From contig NZ_JTDB02000004.1 in NCBI RefSeq assembly GCF_000785435.2, positions 62,001 to 126,000 on the forward strand: a DNA stretch of 64,000 bases, read 5' to 3'. The DNA is from Paraburkholderia sacchari (GTDB lineage: Bacteria; Pseudomonadota; Gammaproteobacteria; Burkholderiales; Burkholderiaceae). This document shows positions 43,761 to 52,501 of the stretch, one piece after another. Made by a program: the position numbers and the translations under genes. The notes under the pieces are model-generated. The model saw only the letters and a list, made by a program, of their open reading frames with translations. It was not told the DNA's origin and searched no databases. Each line of letters begins with the position of its first letter. Within the stretch, counting starts at the first letter, position 1.

Positions 43761-46460
43761 ATGAAGATCCTCAAGCCCGACAACCTCGCGCTCGTCTACC
43801 GCGCGCTGCGCTTCGCGCGGCGCGACACGCTCGCCGTCGGCATGATCGCGGGCTTTCGCTTCGAGCCGGCCGGCCTCGACGGATTGATGACGGAAGACGC
43901 GTTCTGGCCGGTCGTCGCCGCAGCGCTCGGCAAGGACGCGATCCTCGACGAGGGCTATCCCAAGCCAGCCGGCGAATACAAGGTCTACGGCGCGGCGCAT
44001 GCGCCGGCCGGCACGCAGGTCGCGGAGATGCGCGCGGGCGTGCGGATCGGCGCGCTGTCGAAGGCGCTGATCGTCCTCGGCGACCGCGAGTTCAATGCGC
44101 TTGGCGCGATCACGGCGCCGAAGCCCTACGCACGCATGCCGATCGCGCCGGCCACCGCATTTGGCGGTGCCGGATGCGTCGACAATCCGTACGGCAAGGG
44201 CTTTGCGGAAATCGTCAACGACGACGGTACGCGCGCCTGGCCGCTGCCCAATGTCGAAGCCGAGGGGCAGCGCTTCTTGCGCCGCGGCGAGCGTGCCGTG
44301 CCAGCCGGATTCTGGGGCTTCGACATGGCGGCGCCATTGCGCCAGCAGCACCTCGGCGCCTGCGACGAGCGCTGGGTGAAAGAGGAGTGGCCGCACCTGC
44401 CGTCCGATACGCGGCCCGAGCTGTTCCTGAGCGCGCCGCTCGACCAGAGGTTGTCCGGCTACTTCGCAGGAGACGAGCGCTTCGAGCTCGACAACCTCCA
44501 TCCGCATGCGCGGCGCCTCGGGGGCTCGCTGCCCGCGCTGCGCGCGCGGTGCTTCGTGAACGTGCGCACGTCCGCGGGCGAAGTGCTGCGCGAGTTGCAG
44601 ACCCGTGCGGAAACGGTGTGGCTGTTCCCCGAGTTCGAATGCGGCGCGGTGCTGTACCGCGCGCTCGCCGACGTGGCGGACGCCGACGGCAGCGACGTCC
44701 TCCACGTCATGGCCGAATGGGAGCGCATGGATGAAGCGCCGTTGCCGTTCGAACACTATCGTGCGCGCTTGCACGAACTGCTGACGCAAGCGGCCGGCGC
44801 GGCGCCCGCAGCGACGCCAGCTTTTGCGCCCGAGGCTGGGGCGCCCGTCGCCGCAGCGCAACCCGCTGCCGCGGTACCGCTGGCCGCCGCGGCGTCTGCC
44901 GCCGCAGTGGCAGACCTGGCGCTGGCCGCCGAGCCGCATCTCGCGATCGCCCACGCGCTGGCCGAGGAACTCAATGCCGAGTCGCGCGCGCGAATGCAGC
45001 AGCACAACCTGACCGATGCCGATATCGCGCGCTTCCTGAAGCCGGAAGCGCCCGAGCGCACGTATTCGCTCGCCGAGGTCGAGCAGATGGCCGAGCGGCT
45101 CAATGCCGAGTCGCGCGCGAGGATGCAGCAGCACAACCTGACCGATGCCGACATCGCGCGCTTCCTGAAGGCGGATACGCCTGAGCGCGTGCCGACGCTC
45201 GCCGAGATCGGCAAGATGGCCGACGACGTCAAGATCGAGGCGCGCGCGCTGATGCAGCAGCACAACCTGACCGAAGCGGATGTGGCGCGCATGCTGCCCG
45301 CCGAAACCGCTGCTGCTCTGGGACCGCTGTCGTTTGCGGGGGGCGAAGCGCAATCCGCCTTTGCCGCGCTCGGCGCGGTGCTGAAGCCGCCGTCGCCACC
45401 CGCGCTCGAACTGTCGGGCAAGCTGCCGGAAGCCGCGGCGGCGGCACTGCCGGTGCAGGCGGCCGCGCCGCTCACGCGCGAAGATGTGATCGCTCGCCAC
45501 GCGGCGCGGCAAAGCCTTGCGGGTTACGACCTCTCTGGTCTCGATCTCTCCGGCCTCGATTTGTCCGGTGCCGATTTTTCGGGCGCTGCGCTCGACAAGA
45601 CCTCGTTCGCGAAGAGCCGCCTCGACGGCGCCGATTTCACCCAGGCCCTGCTGCGCGAGACCGATTTCAGCGACGCCGCTTTGCAGCGCGCGCAATTGGG
45701 GAAAGTCAGTGCTGCGAACGCAACGTTCGCAAACGCCGACCTGCGCGAGGCACAACTGGCCGTCGGCGACTTTACGGGTGCCGATTTTTCCGCCGCGCAG
45801 CTTGCGAGCGCCGATCTGCGCCGTGCGGTGTTCGACACCGCGAAAATGCCGGGCGTAGACGCATCGGCCTGCCGGGCCGAGCACGCGAGCTTCACGGGCT
45901 GTGATCTGGCAAACGCGAAGTTCGGCGGCGCGGCGCTCGCGAAGGCGAGCTTCAGCGGCAGCCGTATTGCCGGCAGCGACTTTTCCGCCGCGGCGTGCCA
46001 GCAGGCCGAGTTCTACGGCGCCGATGCGCAGGCGGCGCAGTTCGCCGGCGCCAACTTGAACGGCTCGCGCGCCGACGCCGACACGCGCTTCGACGAAGTG
46101 CGCTTCACGCGCACGCAGCTCAATCGCGCCTGCTGGGAAGGCGTGCAGCTGCGCGGTGCGAAGTTCGAGGAAGCCGTGCTCGATTACGCCGATTTCAGCG
46201 GCGCGCAGGCGCAGGCCGCGCAGTTCGGCATGTCGTCGGCGAAGGGCGCGCGCCTCGCGAACGCCGACCTGAGCGGCGCGAACCTGGACGCGGTCAACCT
46301 GTTCGGCGGCTCATTGCGTAAAGCGAACGTGAGTGGCGCGCACCTGCGCTTCGCGAACCTGTACGGCGTCGATTTCGACGGCACGCGGCCCACTGTCGCG
46401 ATGCTCGAAGGTTCGAACATCGACTGCACCATTCTTCAATTCAGGCCGCCCGTCCTATGA
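43761..46460 (+). CDS. DUF2169 - pentapeptide repeat fusion protein of the T6SS locus
   Basis: 899 residues. Residues 1-330 form a DUF2169 domain (MKILKPDNLALVYRALRFAR, then GCVDNPYGKGFAE and PAGFWGFDMAAPLRQQHLG). A middle region holds three 43-residue repeats around residues 400-515. Residues from about 585 to the end are pentapeptide repeats (YDLSGLDLSGLDLSGADFSG, NADLREAQL), forming a right-handed beta helix. DUF2169 proteins occur beside VgrG and PAAR-like genes and are thought to help load effectors or spike proteins. The stop overlaps the next gene start (ATGA). vgrG itself is absent here. Confidence 0.9.
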   Translation: MKILKPDNLALVYRALRFARRDTLAVGMIAGFRFEPAGLDGLMTEDAFWPVVAAALGKDAILDEGYPKPAGEYKVYGAAHAPAGTQVAEMRAGVRIGALSKALIVLGDREFNALGAITAPKPYARMPIAPATAFGGAGCVDNPYGKGFAEIVNDDGTRAWPLPNVEAEGQRFLRRGERAVPAGFWGFDMAAPLRQQHLGACDERWVKEEWPHLPSDTRPELFLSAPLDQRLSGYFAGDERFELDNLHPHARRLGGSLPALRARCFVNVRTSAGEVLRELQTRAETVWLFPEFECGAVLYRALADVADADGSDVLHVMAEWERMDEAPLPFEHYRARLHELLTQAAGAAPAATPAFAPEAGAPVAAAQPAAAVPLAAAASAAAVADLALAAEPHLAIAHALAEELNAESRARMQQHNLTDADIARFLKPEAPERTYSLAEVEQMAERLNAESRARMQQHNLTDADIARFLKADTPERVPTLAEIGKMADDVKIEARALMQQHNLTEADVARMLPAETAAALGPLSFAGGEAQSAFAALGAVLKPPSPPALELSGKLPEAAAAALPVQAAAPLTREDVIARHAARQSLAGYDLSGLDLSGLDLSGADFSGAALDKTSFAKSRLDGADFTQALLRETDFSDAALQRAQLGKVSAANATFANADLREAQLAVGDFTGADFSAAQLASADLRRAVFDTAKMPGVDASACRAEHASFTGCDLANAKFGGAALAKASFSGSRIAGSDFSAAACQQAEFYGADAQAAQFAGANLNGSRADADTRFDEVRFTRTQLNRACWEGVQLRGAKFEEAVLDYADFSGAQAQAAQFGMSSAKGARLANADLSGANLDAVNLFGGSLRKANVSGAHLRFANLYGVDFDGTRPTVAMLEGSNIDCTILQFRPPVL
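44970..45300 (+). repeat. three in-frame 129-bp repeats inside the DUF2169 fusion gene
   Basis: Each unit contains the core MQQHNLT-(D/E)AD-(I/V)AR. The ATG of the core is found at 44994, 45123 and 45252, an exact 129-bp (43-codon) period. The first two units are nearly identical over 72 bp (44970-45041 and 45099-45170); the third is more diverged. They link the DUF2169 and pentapeptide parts. Confidence 0.85.
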
Positions 46461-47524
46461 GCACCACGCACACCACCGCCCCGGCACGCATGAGCGCAGA
46501 CGAAGCCCGCGCGGCGCTCGCAGCGAACCGCGCGCTGGCCGACGCCGATCTGTCGGGCGCCGACCTTGCCGGCGCCGATCTGGCCGGCTGCCGCCTGCAC
46601 AACGTCGTGCTTGCCGGCGCCGACCTGCAGCGCGCGAATCTCGCCGATGCCGATCTGCAGAACGTGTCGCTCGCGCGCGCGTTGCTGGGCGCCGCGAACG
46701 CGCAGCAGGCACGCTTCGAAAACGTCGACTTCAGCGGGGCTGAGGCGCGCGGCGCGGATTTCACCCATGCCGCCTTCGATCGCTGCAACTTCACCGGCAC
46801 CTCGTTCGCATCCGCGCGTCTCGTGCGCAGCGACGCGCACGGCTGCGTCCACGCGGGCACAGACTACGCGGGCGCCGACCTGCACCGCCACACCGCGATG
46901 GACGCCGACCTGAGCGGCGCGCGGTTCGACGGCGCGTCGCTCGTGCAGGCGTTTTTGCGCGGCTGCGACCTGAGCGGCCAGGACCTGCGCAGTTGCGACC
47001 TCACCATGACGATCATGGACGGCGCGCGACTGCGCGGCGCCAACCTCGCGCTCGCGCGGCTCGACCGCACAAGCCTGATCGGCGCGCAGTTGCAGAACGC
47101 CAACCTGCAGGGCGTGAACGCCACCTTCGCCGCGTTCATGAACGCCGTCTTCACGCAGGCCGACCTGAGCGGCGCCGTCTGTGAAATGGTCAACGCCAGC
47201 GAAGCCGACTTCGGCGACGCACGCGCGGAGGCGTCCCGCTGGAACAAGTCGGTGCTGACCGCCAGCGCCTGGCGCGCCGCGTCGCTGAAATCGGCTCGCT
47301 TCACCTATTGCGATCTTTCGCATGCCGATCTATCCGTGGCGGATTGCTCGCAGGCCGACTTCAGCGGCACAAATCTGCACGCGCTCACGCAGAACGGCAC
47401 GCGCCTGAACGGCGCGCGGCTCGACGGCGTGCGTGAAACGGACCCCGTCCTCGCGCGCGCCGAAAGCTGGCAGCCGCGCGCCGCTCGCCGGCCGGACGCC
47501 CCTAAGCCGGGCGCGCCGAAATAA
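46457..47524 (+). CDS. pentapeptide repeat protein of the T6SS locus
   Basis: 355 residues. Almost the whole chain is pentapeptide repeat of the A(D/N)LXX type (ADLSGADLAGADLAGCRLHN, ANLADADLQNVSLARALLGA), predicting a long right-handed quadrilateral beta helix. A Pro-rich basic tail ends the protein. It starts within the stop of the DUF2169 fusion gene and is followed by DUF3540 after 23 bp. It may be a paralogue of the C-terminal half of its neighbour and may work with it in spike or effector assembly. Confidence 0.88.
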   Translation: MSTTHTTAPARMSADEARAALAANRALADADLSGADLAGADLAGCRLHNVVLAGADLQRANLADADLQNVSLARALLGAANAQQARFENVDFSGAEARGADFTHAAFDRCNFTGTSFASARLVRSDAHGCVHAGTDYAGADLHRHTAMDADLSGARFDGASLVQAFLRGCDLSGQDLRSCDLTMTIMDGARLRGANLALARLDRTSLIGAQLQNANLQGVNATFAAFMNAVFTQADLSGAVCEMVNASEADFGDARAEASRWNKSVLTASAWRAASLKSARFTYCDLSHADLSVADCSQADFSGTNLHALTQNGTRLNGARLDGVRETDPVLARAESWQPRAARRPDAPKPGAPK

Positions 47525-47547
47525 ACATCCGTAAAGGAACCCTGGAC

Positions 47548-48222
47548 ATGAACCGCACGCTCGTCACGATGTCCCGACCCGGCAGCGATCCGCAGGCCGG
47601 CCTCACCTACGCCACGGTGACTGGCCGTGCCGACCCGTGGTACCTCTTCGACGCTTCGCCGAACGCGCCGCTGCGCGCGCTGCGCGCGCTGCGCGCGGAC
47701 AGCTGCCTCATCGAGCCCGATTGCGGCGACACCGTGCTCGTTTGCTCCGGCGGTCCCGGCACGGTGCCGTATATCCTCGCGGTGCTCGCGCGCGCGGTGC
47801 CCAGCAGCGCGGCGCTCGTGCTGCCCGGCGACGTGGCGCTGCATACGAGCGAAGGCGCACTGCGCGTCGAAGCGGCCCAGGTGGACCTGAGCGCCACGCG
47901 CGGCGTAGCGATGCACGCGCCCGAGATTGTGATGGACGGCGTGCGCGGCGAGATGAAATTCCAGCGCATGGATGCGGCGATCCAGCACCTGCACGCGGGC
48001 CTTGGCGCCGTGAGCACGGTCGCACAGCAGATCACGACCACGGTCGGCCGGCTGGTCCAGCGCGCCCGCGACAGCCTGCGCTGGACCGACAACGCCGACG
48101 AAACGCGCGCCGGCCGCCTGCGCATGCAGGTGGACGAGCGGCTGCACGTGTCGGCGCGCCATGCTACGGTGCTGGCCGAAGGGCAGGTGAAGATCGACGC
48201 CAGCAAGATCGATCTCGGATAG
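47548..48222 (+). CDS. DUF3540 domain protein of the T6SS locus
   Basis: 224 residues. The N-terminal part contains LIEPDCGDTVLVCSGGPGTVPYILAVL, a small OB-like barrel pattern shared with phage spike components, and the C-terminal part is helical (HAGLGAVSTVAQQITTTVGRLVQRARDSL). DUF3540 genes regularly lie between pentapeptide/DUF2169 and DUF4150 genes in T6SS loci, as here. A structural or adaptor role at the spike is likely. A GGAAC site lies before the ATG. Confidence 0.85.
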   Translation: MNRTLVTMSRPGSDPQAGLTYATVTGRADPWYLFDASPNAPLRALRALRADSCLIEPDCGDTVLVCSGGPGTVPYILAVLARAVPSSAALVLPGDVALHTSEGALRVEAAQVDLSATRGVAMHAPEIVMDGVRGEMKFQRMDAAIQHLHAGLGAVSTVAQQITTTVGRLVQRARDSLRWTDNADETRAGRLRMQVDERLHVSARHATVLAEGQVKIDASKIDLG

Positions 48223-48231
48223 GAGTGCGAT

Positions 48232-48627
48232 ATGTTTGCAGTCACCAAGGCGGGTGGCCAGTGCATGGCAGCGCCCGATGTATGCAAGACACCTGCGCCG
48301 CCTGCGCCGCCGGTGCCCATGCCCTATCCGAACATCGGCATGCCGCCGATGGGCAACCCGGCCACCACCACGGTGCTGATCGCGGGCATGCCGGCGCTCA
48401 ACAAGTCGTCGGAGATTCCGATGACGTCGGGCGACGAGGCGGGCGTGGCCGGCGGCGTCGTGTCGTCCAAGGTGATGGGAAAGGTGCAGTTCGCGAACGG
48501 CAGCATGACCGTCAAGCTCGAAGGCTCGCCCGCCGTGCGGCTCTCCGACCCGACCCAGCACAACGACGGCAATATCGTCGGCGCCGTGCTCGCGCCGAGC
48601 CAGTCGGTCGTGATGGTCATGAGCTGA
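48232..48627 (+). CDS. DUF4150 PAAR-like protein
   Basis: 131 residues. The DUF4150 pattern is seen in MFAVTKAGGQCMAAPDVCKT, PPAPPVPMPYPNIGMPP and GVVSSKVMGKVQFANGSMTV. PAAR-like proteins cap the VgrG spike tip and often carry or bind effectors. This one has no C-terminal toxin extension. An AGGAG site precedes the start, nine bases after the DUF3540 stop. Confidence 0.88.
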   Translation: MFAVTKAGGQCMAAPDVCKTPAPPAPPVPMPYPNIGMPPMGNPATTTVLIAGMPALNKSSEIPMTSGDEAGVAGGVVSSKVMGKVQFANGSMTVKLEGSPAVRLSDPTQHNDGNIVGAVLAPSQSVVMVMS

Positions 48628-48643
48628 GGGGGCGCGCTACATC

Positions 48644-49429
48644 ATGAAAACCGTCTGGATCACGGCCTTCGACAAGCAAAAGGACGCCGCGCGCGTGAGC
48701 GCCGTCTCGCAGTTGCTCAAGCGCTACGGCCTCGCCACGCAGGGGCACTTCTGGGTGGACGAGCCGGCCAAGCTCGCCTGGCGCGTCGGGCTGGAAGCGC
48801 TCGCGGCCGCGCGCGCCGACTTGTGGCTCGTGCTCGCCGACGCCGACGCGCTGGCGAAGCCTTCGGTGCGCTATGGCCTGTCGCTTTTCGCGGCGAGCTT
48901 GCGCGAGGCGCGCGGCCTGGGCTTCCCGGTCGTGCTGTCCGCGCAGTCGGCCAGCATGGACGCCGATACCGTTCCCCCCCTGCTCGAAAACGCCATCACG
49001 CTCGTGGAGAGTCATCCCGCGTGGCCGGCGAAGATCGTTGCGCGCGCGAACGTCGCGAAGGCGGGCGAGGCGCAGGACTACCGGCTCGAGGTGGTCGGCG
49101 AGGAGCAACTGGGCCAGTGGTTCGCAATCGGCCCGCGCGAGGGAGTATGGACGGGCGTCGTATTCGGCGTGCATGGCGGTGACGCGAAGATCGACTTTCA
49201 GGCAGTCGGCTCGCGCGGCGCGCTGCCCGAGAAGACCGTGCTCGAGTACGCGCAGGAGGGCCTCACGCTGCAGGTGGGCGAGCGCGCCTTCACGGCCTGG
49301 GCGGTGCGCAACCGGCTCGGTCCGGACGAGGCCTATTACGCGCGCGTGAGGGGCGAGCCCGAGTCGATCCTCTTCATGCCCTATACCGAGGACAACGAGG
49401 CCGACGCAACGATCCTGCCGCTGGTCTGA
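48644..49429 (+). CDS. conserved T6SS-locus protein of unknown function
   Basis: 261 residues, no signal peptide or membrane segment. The first half has an alternating alpha/beta look with LWLVLADADALAKPSVRYGLSLF. The second half is beta-rich, ending PESILFMPYTEDNEADATILPLV. I do not recognise the family. It follows the PAAR-like gene by 16 bp and precedes tssJ by 185 bp, so it closes the spike gene block and may be an effector, an immunity protein or an adaptor. The sequence does not decide between these. Confidence 0.75.
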   Translation: MKTVWITAFDKQKDAARVSAVSQLLKRYGLATQGHFWVDEPAKLAWRVGLEALAAARADLWLVLADADALAKPSVRYGLSLFAASLREARGLGFPVVLSAQSASMDADTVPPLLENAITLVESHPAWPAKIVARANVAKAGEAQDYRLEVVGEEQLGQWFAIGPREGVWTGVVFGVHGGDAKIDFQAVGSRGALPEKTVLEYAQEGLTLQVGERAFTAWAVRNRLGPDEAYYARVRGEPESILFMPYTEDNEADATILPLV

Positions 49430-49613
49430 AGTCGCGCCAGCGCCGCGCCGCCTGAAGATCCTTCGGCGCCGCTTTTCTGAGACATCTATGCAACAGAATC
49501 GCGGCGTCACAGTAACTGCATTGGCTTTTTTTATATACGGGCAAGGCTTTTGTTGGAGAATGGTCGGCTGGACGGGCGGTTAGACTCGACAAGACAAGAG
49601 TGGGGCAGAGCGA

Positions 49614-50423
49614 ATGAGAGGGGCGGTAGCGGGGGGCGCCGGAGCAACGGTTGACCGGAACAGCGCGGGCCGGCCGGCATGGCTGGCTGGAGCGGTGCGC
49701 GCGCTGGGTACGTTGGGCACATTAAGCGCCGCGCTCGTGCTGAGCGGCTGCGGCGGCGGGCCGCCGAAAGACCCGCTCGCGGACGTCTCGTGGAGCTACG
49801 CCACGGACGCCGTGATACTCGAAATCACGGCCGACCCTGGCCTGAACGATTACGACGGGCAGCCGCACACGCTGCTGCTCGGCATCTACGAAACGGCGGA
49901 CGCGCAGGCGTTCCGCAATCTCGCGGCCGACCCAGCCGCACTGGCGGGCACGATGGCGAGCGGCAAAGTGCCGACGACGTTCTCGCAGTTCTCGCGCTAC
50001 GTGGTGGCGCCGGGCCAGCATTCATACCTGATCCTCGATCGCGCGCAAAACACGCTCTCGGTCGGCATCGCGGCCGGCTATGCGCAGATGGGCGTGGCCA
50101 ACGCGGCGCGCCAGTTCGACGTGCCCGTCGTCACGAAGACCAGCGGCTTCATCTTCAAGACCCGCACCAAGCTGCCCGCGCCGCTCGTCGTGCAGCTCAA
50201 TCTCGGCGCGCAGGGCATCCTCAACGCCGTGGTGCTGCCCAAGGGTCCCGACGAGGCGGCGCTGCAGCGCGCGCAGCAGGTGGAGGGCGGCGGCAAGCAG
50301 ATCCGCCTCGACGGCAACGGCAACGCTAGCGGCACGGCGTCCGGCGGCGCGAGCAGCAGCGAAACGGGCGTGGTTGGCGCCGCAAATACTCAGGAGACCC
50401 CTTTGCGCAAGGTCGGGAACTAG
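49614..50423 (+). CDS. tssJ: type VI secretion outer membrane lipoprotein TssJ
   Basis: 269 residues. The lipoprotein signal is preceded by a basic N-terminal extension and ends LSAALVLSGC. The transthyretin-like domain follows (LEITADPGLNDYDGQPHTLL, IYETADAQAFRNL). The C-terminus beyond about residue 210 is a Gly/Ser-rich tail not typical of short TssJ proteins. TssJ anchors the TssL-TssM complex to the outer membrane. It ends one base before tssK. Confidence 0.9.
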   Translation: MRGAVAGGAGATVDRNSAGRPAWLAGAVRALGTLGTLSAALVLSGCGGGPPKDPLADVSWSYATDAVILEITADPGLNDYDGQPHTLLLGIYETADAQAFRNLAADPAALAGTMASGKVPTTFSQFSRYVVAPGQHSYLILDRAQNTLSVGIAAGYAQMGVANAARQFDVPVVTKTSGFIFKTRTKLPAPLVVQLNLGAQGILNAVVLPKGPDEAALQRAQQVEGGGKQIRLDGNGNASGTASGGASSSETGVVGAANTQETPLRKVGN

Positions 50424-50424
50424 C

Positions 50425-51813
50425 ATGGATCACAACAAGGGCATCTACTGGCATCAGGGCATGTTCATGCAGCCCCAGCACTTCCAGTTGGCAGCGCTGT
50501 ACGAGCAGTTTCGCGTCAAGCCCGTGTTCGAAACCGGGCTGCCGCACTTCTGGGGCGCTGGCGCGCTCGACATCGCGCCGAGCGCGATCGCGCGCCAGGT
50601 GATCGAGGTGCGCGCGGCGCAGCTGATCTTCCCCGACCATACCTACGTCGAGTTTCCCGGCAACGCCGTGATTGCGCCGCGCGAGTTCGATGCGGCCGCC
50701 GTCGGCGAAGGGCGCTCGCTCACCGTCTACCTCGGCGTGCGCAAGCTCGCCGCCGACGGCAACAACGTCACGCTGTGCGAGACGCCCGACGACGCCATGA
50801 CTGCGCCGACGCGCTATGCCAGCATCGCGAACCCGCCCGAGGTGCCGGACCTCCATTCGGACGGACCGCCCGCGTCGGTGCACACGCTCCTGCACGTGGT
50901 GAAGGTGTTCTTCGAGGGCGAGCAGGCGAACCTCGGCCAGTACGACCTGATCCCGATCGCGCAGCTCGTGCGCGTGGGCGAGACGGTCACGCTCTCGGAC
51001 CGCTACATCGCGCCATGCTATGCGCTCACGGCATCCGACGCGCTGCTGCGCATCGCGCGCGAGATCCGCGACGACGTCGTGGGGCGCGCGCATCATCTGC
51101 AGGAGCTCAAGAGCCCGCGCGAAATGCAGAAGGCGGAGTTCGATCCTGGTTACATGACGCTGCTGCTCGCCATGCGCACGCTCTCGCGCGCGAGCCCCGG
51201 CCTCGTGCATCTGACGCAGACGCCCGCGGTGCATCCATGGCTGCTGTACGGCGAGCTGCGCCGGCTCATCGGCGAGCTGAGCGCGTTTTCGGAGCGCTTC
51301 GACATGCTGGGGGAAGCGCAGGACGGCACCCCCGGGCTGCCCGCCTACGACCACATGGATCTGTACGCGTGCTTTTCGCGCGCGCAGGTGCTGATCGGTT
51401 TTCTGCTCGGCGAGATCGCCACGGGCCCCGAGCACCTCGCGGTGCTCGAGTACCGTGACGGCCTGTATGCAGGCGAGCTGCCGCGCGCGTTCTTCGACCG
51501 GCGCAATCGCTTCTATCTCGTGCTGCGCTCGGACGAGAACGCCGCGCAGGTGGTGGACGGCGCGCTGCGCGACGCGCGCCTCGCCAATGCCGCCGACGTC
51601 CCGCGCCTCGTCGCGCACGCGTTGCCGGGCCTCGACCTGATTCACCTGCCGCAGGCGCCGCAAGGCTTGCCGCGGCGCTCGTCGTCGAGCTATTTCCGCA
51701 TCGAGCAGGCGAGCGAGTTATGGGATGCCGTCGAGCGCGACGAAAGTATCGCGCTGCAATGGCCGGACGCGCCGCAGGATCTGCGCGTGGAAATCGTCGT
51801 GCTGCGGAGATAG
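50425..51813 (+). CDS. tssK: type VI secretion baseplate protein TssK
   Basis: 462 residues, normal length. The N-terminal family signature is KGIYWHQGMFMQPQHFQL, and later GQYDLIPIAQLVRVG and HPWLLYGELRRLIGEL are typical. TssK forms trimers linking the baseplate to the membrane complex. The start codon follows the tssJ stop by one base and the gene ends one base before tssL, so the genes are translated in a row. Confidence 0.95.
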   Translation: MDHNKGIYWHQGMFMQPQHFQLAALYEQFRVKPVFETGLPHFWGAGALDIAPSAIARQVIEVRAAQLIFPDHTYVEFPGNAVIAPREFDAAAVGEGRSLTVYLGVRKLAADGNNVTLCETPDDAMTAPTRYASIANPPEVPDLHSDGPPASVHTLLHVVKVFFEGEQANLGQYDLIPIAQLVRVGETVTLSDRYIAPCYALTASDALLRIAREIRDDVVGRAHHLQELKSPREMQKAEFDPGYMTLLLAMRTLSRASPGLVHLTQTPAVHPWLLYGELRRLIGELSAFSERFDMLGEAQDGTPGLPAYDHMDLYACFSRAQVLIGFLLGEIATGPEHLAVLEYRDGLYAGELPRAFFDRRNRFYLVLRSDENAAQVVDGALRDARLANAADVPRLVAHALPGLDLIHLPQAPQGLPRRSSSSYFRIEQASELWDAVERDESIALQWPDAPQDLRVEIVVLRR

Positions 51814-51814
51814 C

Positions 51815-52501
51815 ATGACACTCATCGACTGCCTGATGCCTTTGTTCGCGCAGGTTCGCGCGTTTGCCCAGGCGCCCTCGGGCGATGCGCAAACGTTCAC
51901 CGCGCAGCTCGACAACGCGATCGCCGCCGCGCGCCACCGCGCCCAGGACGCGGGCCACGCGCAGGCCGACGTCGATGCCGCGCTGTTCGCGTTCGCCGCA
52001 TGGGCCGACGAAGTGCTGCTGACGACGCGCTGGGAGGGCGCCGCGCAATGGCAGCGCCACCTGCTGCAGCGCCGCTACTTTAACCTGAGCAACGCCGGCG
52101 TCGCGTTCTACGAGCGCCTCGCGCAGCTCGCGCCCGCAGAGCGGGCGGTGCGCGAGGTGTTCTACCTGTGCCTCGCGCTTGGCTTCGGCGGGCGCTATGC
52201 ATACGACCGCAACCAGAAGGCGCTCACCGACATCAAGCGCGCCAACCTGGCGATGTTGCTGCCCGACACCGAGCTGAGCGCGAGCGCTCAGGCGCTGCTG
52301 TTTCCGGACGGCTACGGCGTGGCCTCCGGCGCGCAGGACCCCGCGCGGCCGACGCTGCGCGCGCGCCTCGCCACGCGCTGGTCGCGCGCGGCGCTGGCCG
52401 CGATCCTGCTGCCGCTGTTTCTGCTGGTGCTTCTCTTTGGCACCTATCACTACGTCGTCGGGCAATCGGTCGATACGCTTCTTGCACAGATCCACTTATG
52501 A
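51815..52501 (+). CDS. tssL: type VI secretion membrane protein TssL (DotU)
   Basis: 228 residues. The DotU cytoplasmic domain includes ALFAFAAWADEVLLTTRWEG and YLCLALGFGGRYAYDRNQKA. A single C-terminal membrane helix follows (AALAAILLPLFLLVLLFGTY). No peptidoglycan-binding OmpA-like extension is present. It overlaps tssM by four bases (ATGA). Confidence 0.95.
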   Translation: MTLIDCLMPLFAQVRAFAQAPSGDAQTFTAQLDNAIAAARHRAQDAGHAQADVDAALFAFAAWADEVLLTTRWEGAAQWQRHLLQRRYFNLSNAGVAFYERLAQLAPAERAVREVFYLCLALGFGGRYAYDRNQKALTDIKRANLAMLLPDTELSASAQALLFPDGYGVASGAQDPARPTLRARLATRWSRAALAAILLPLFLLVLLFGTYHYVVGQSVDTLLAQIHL

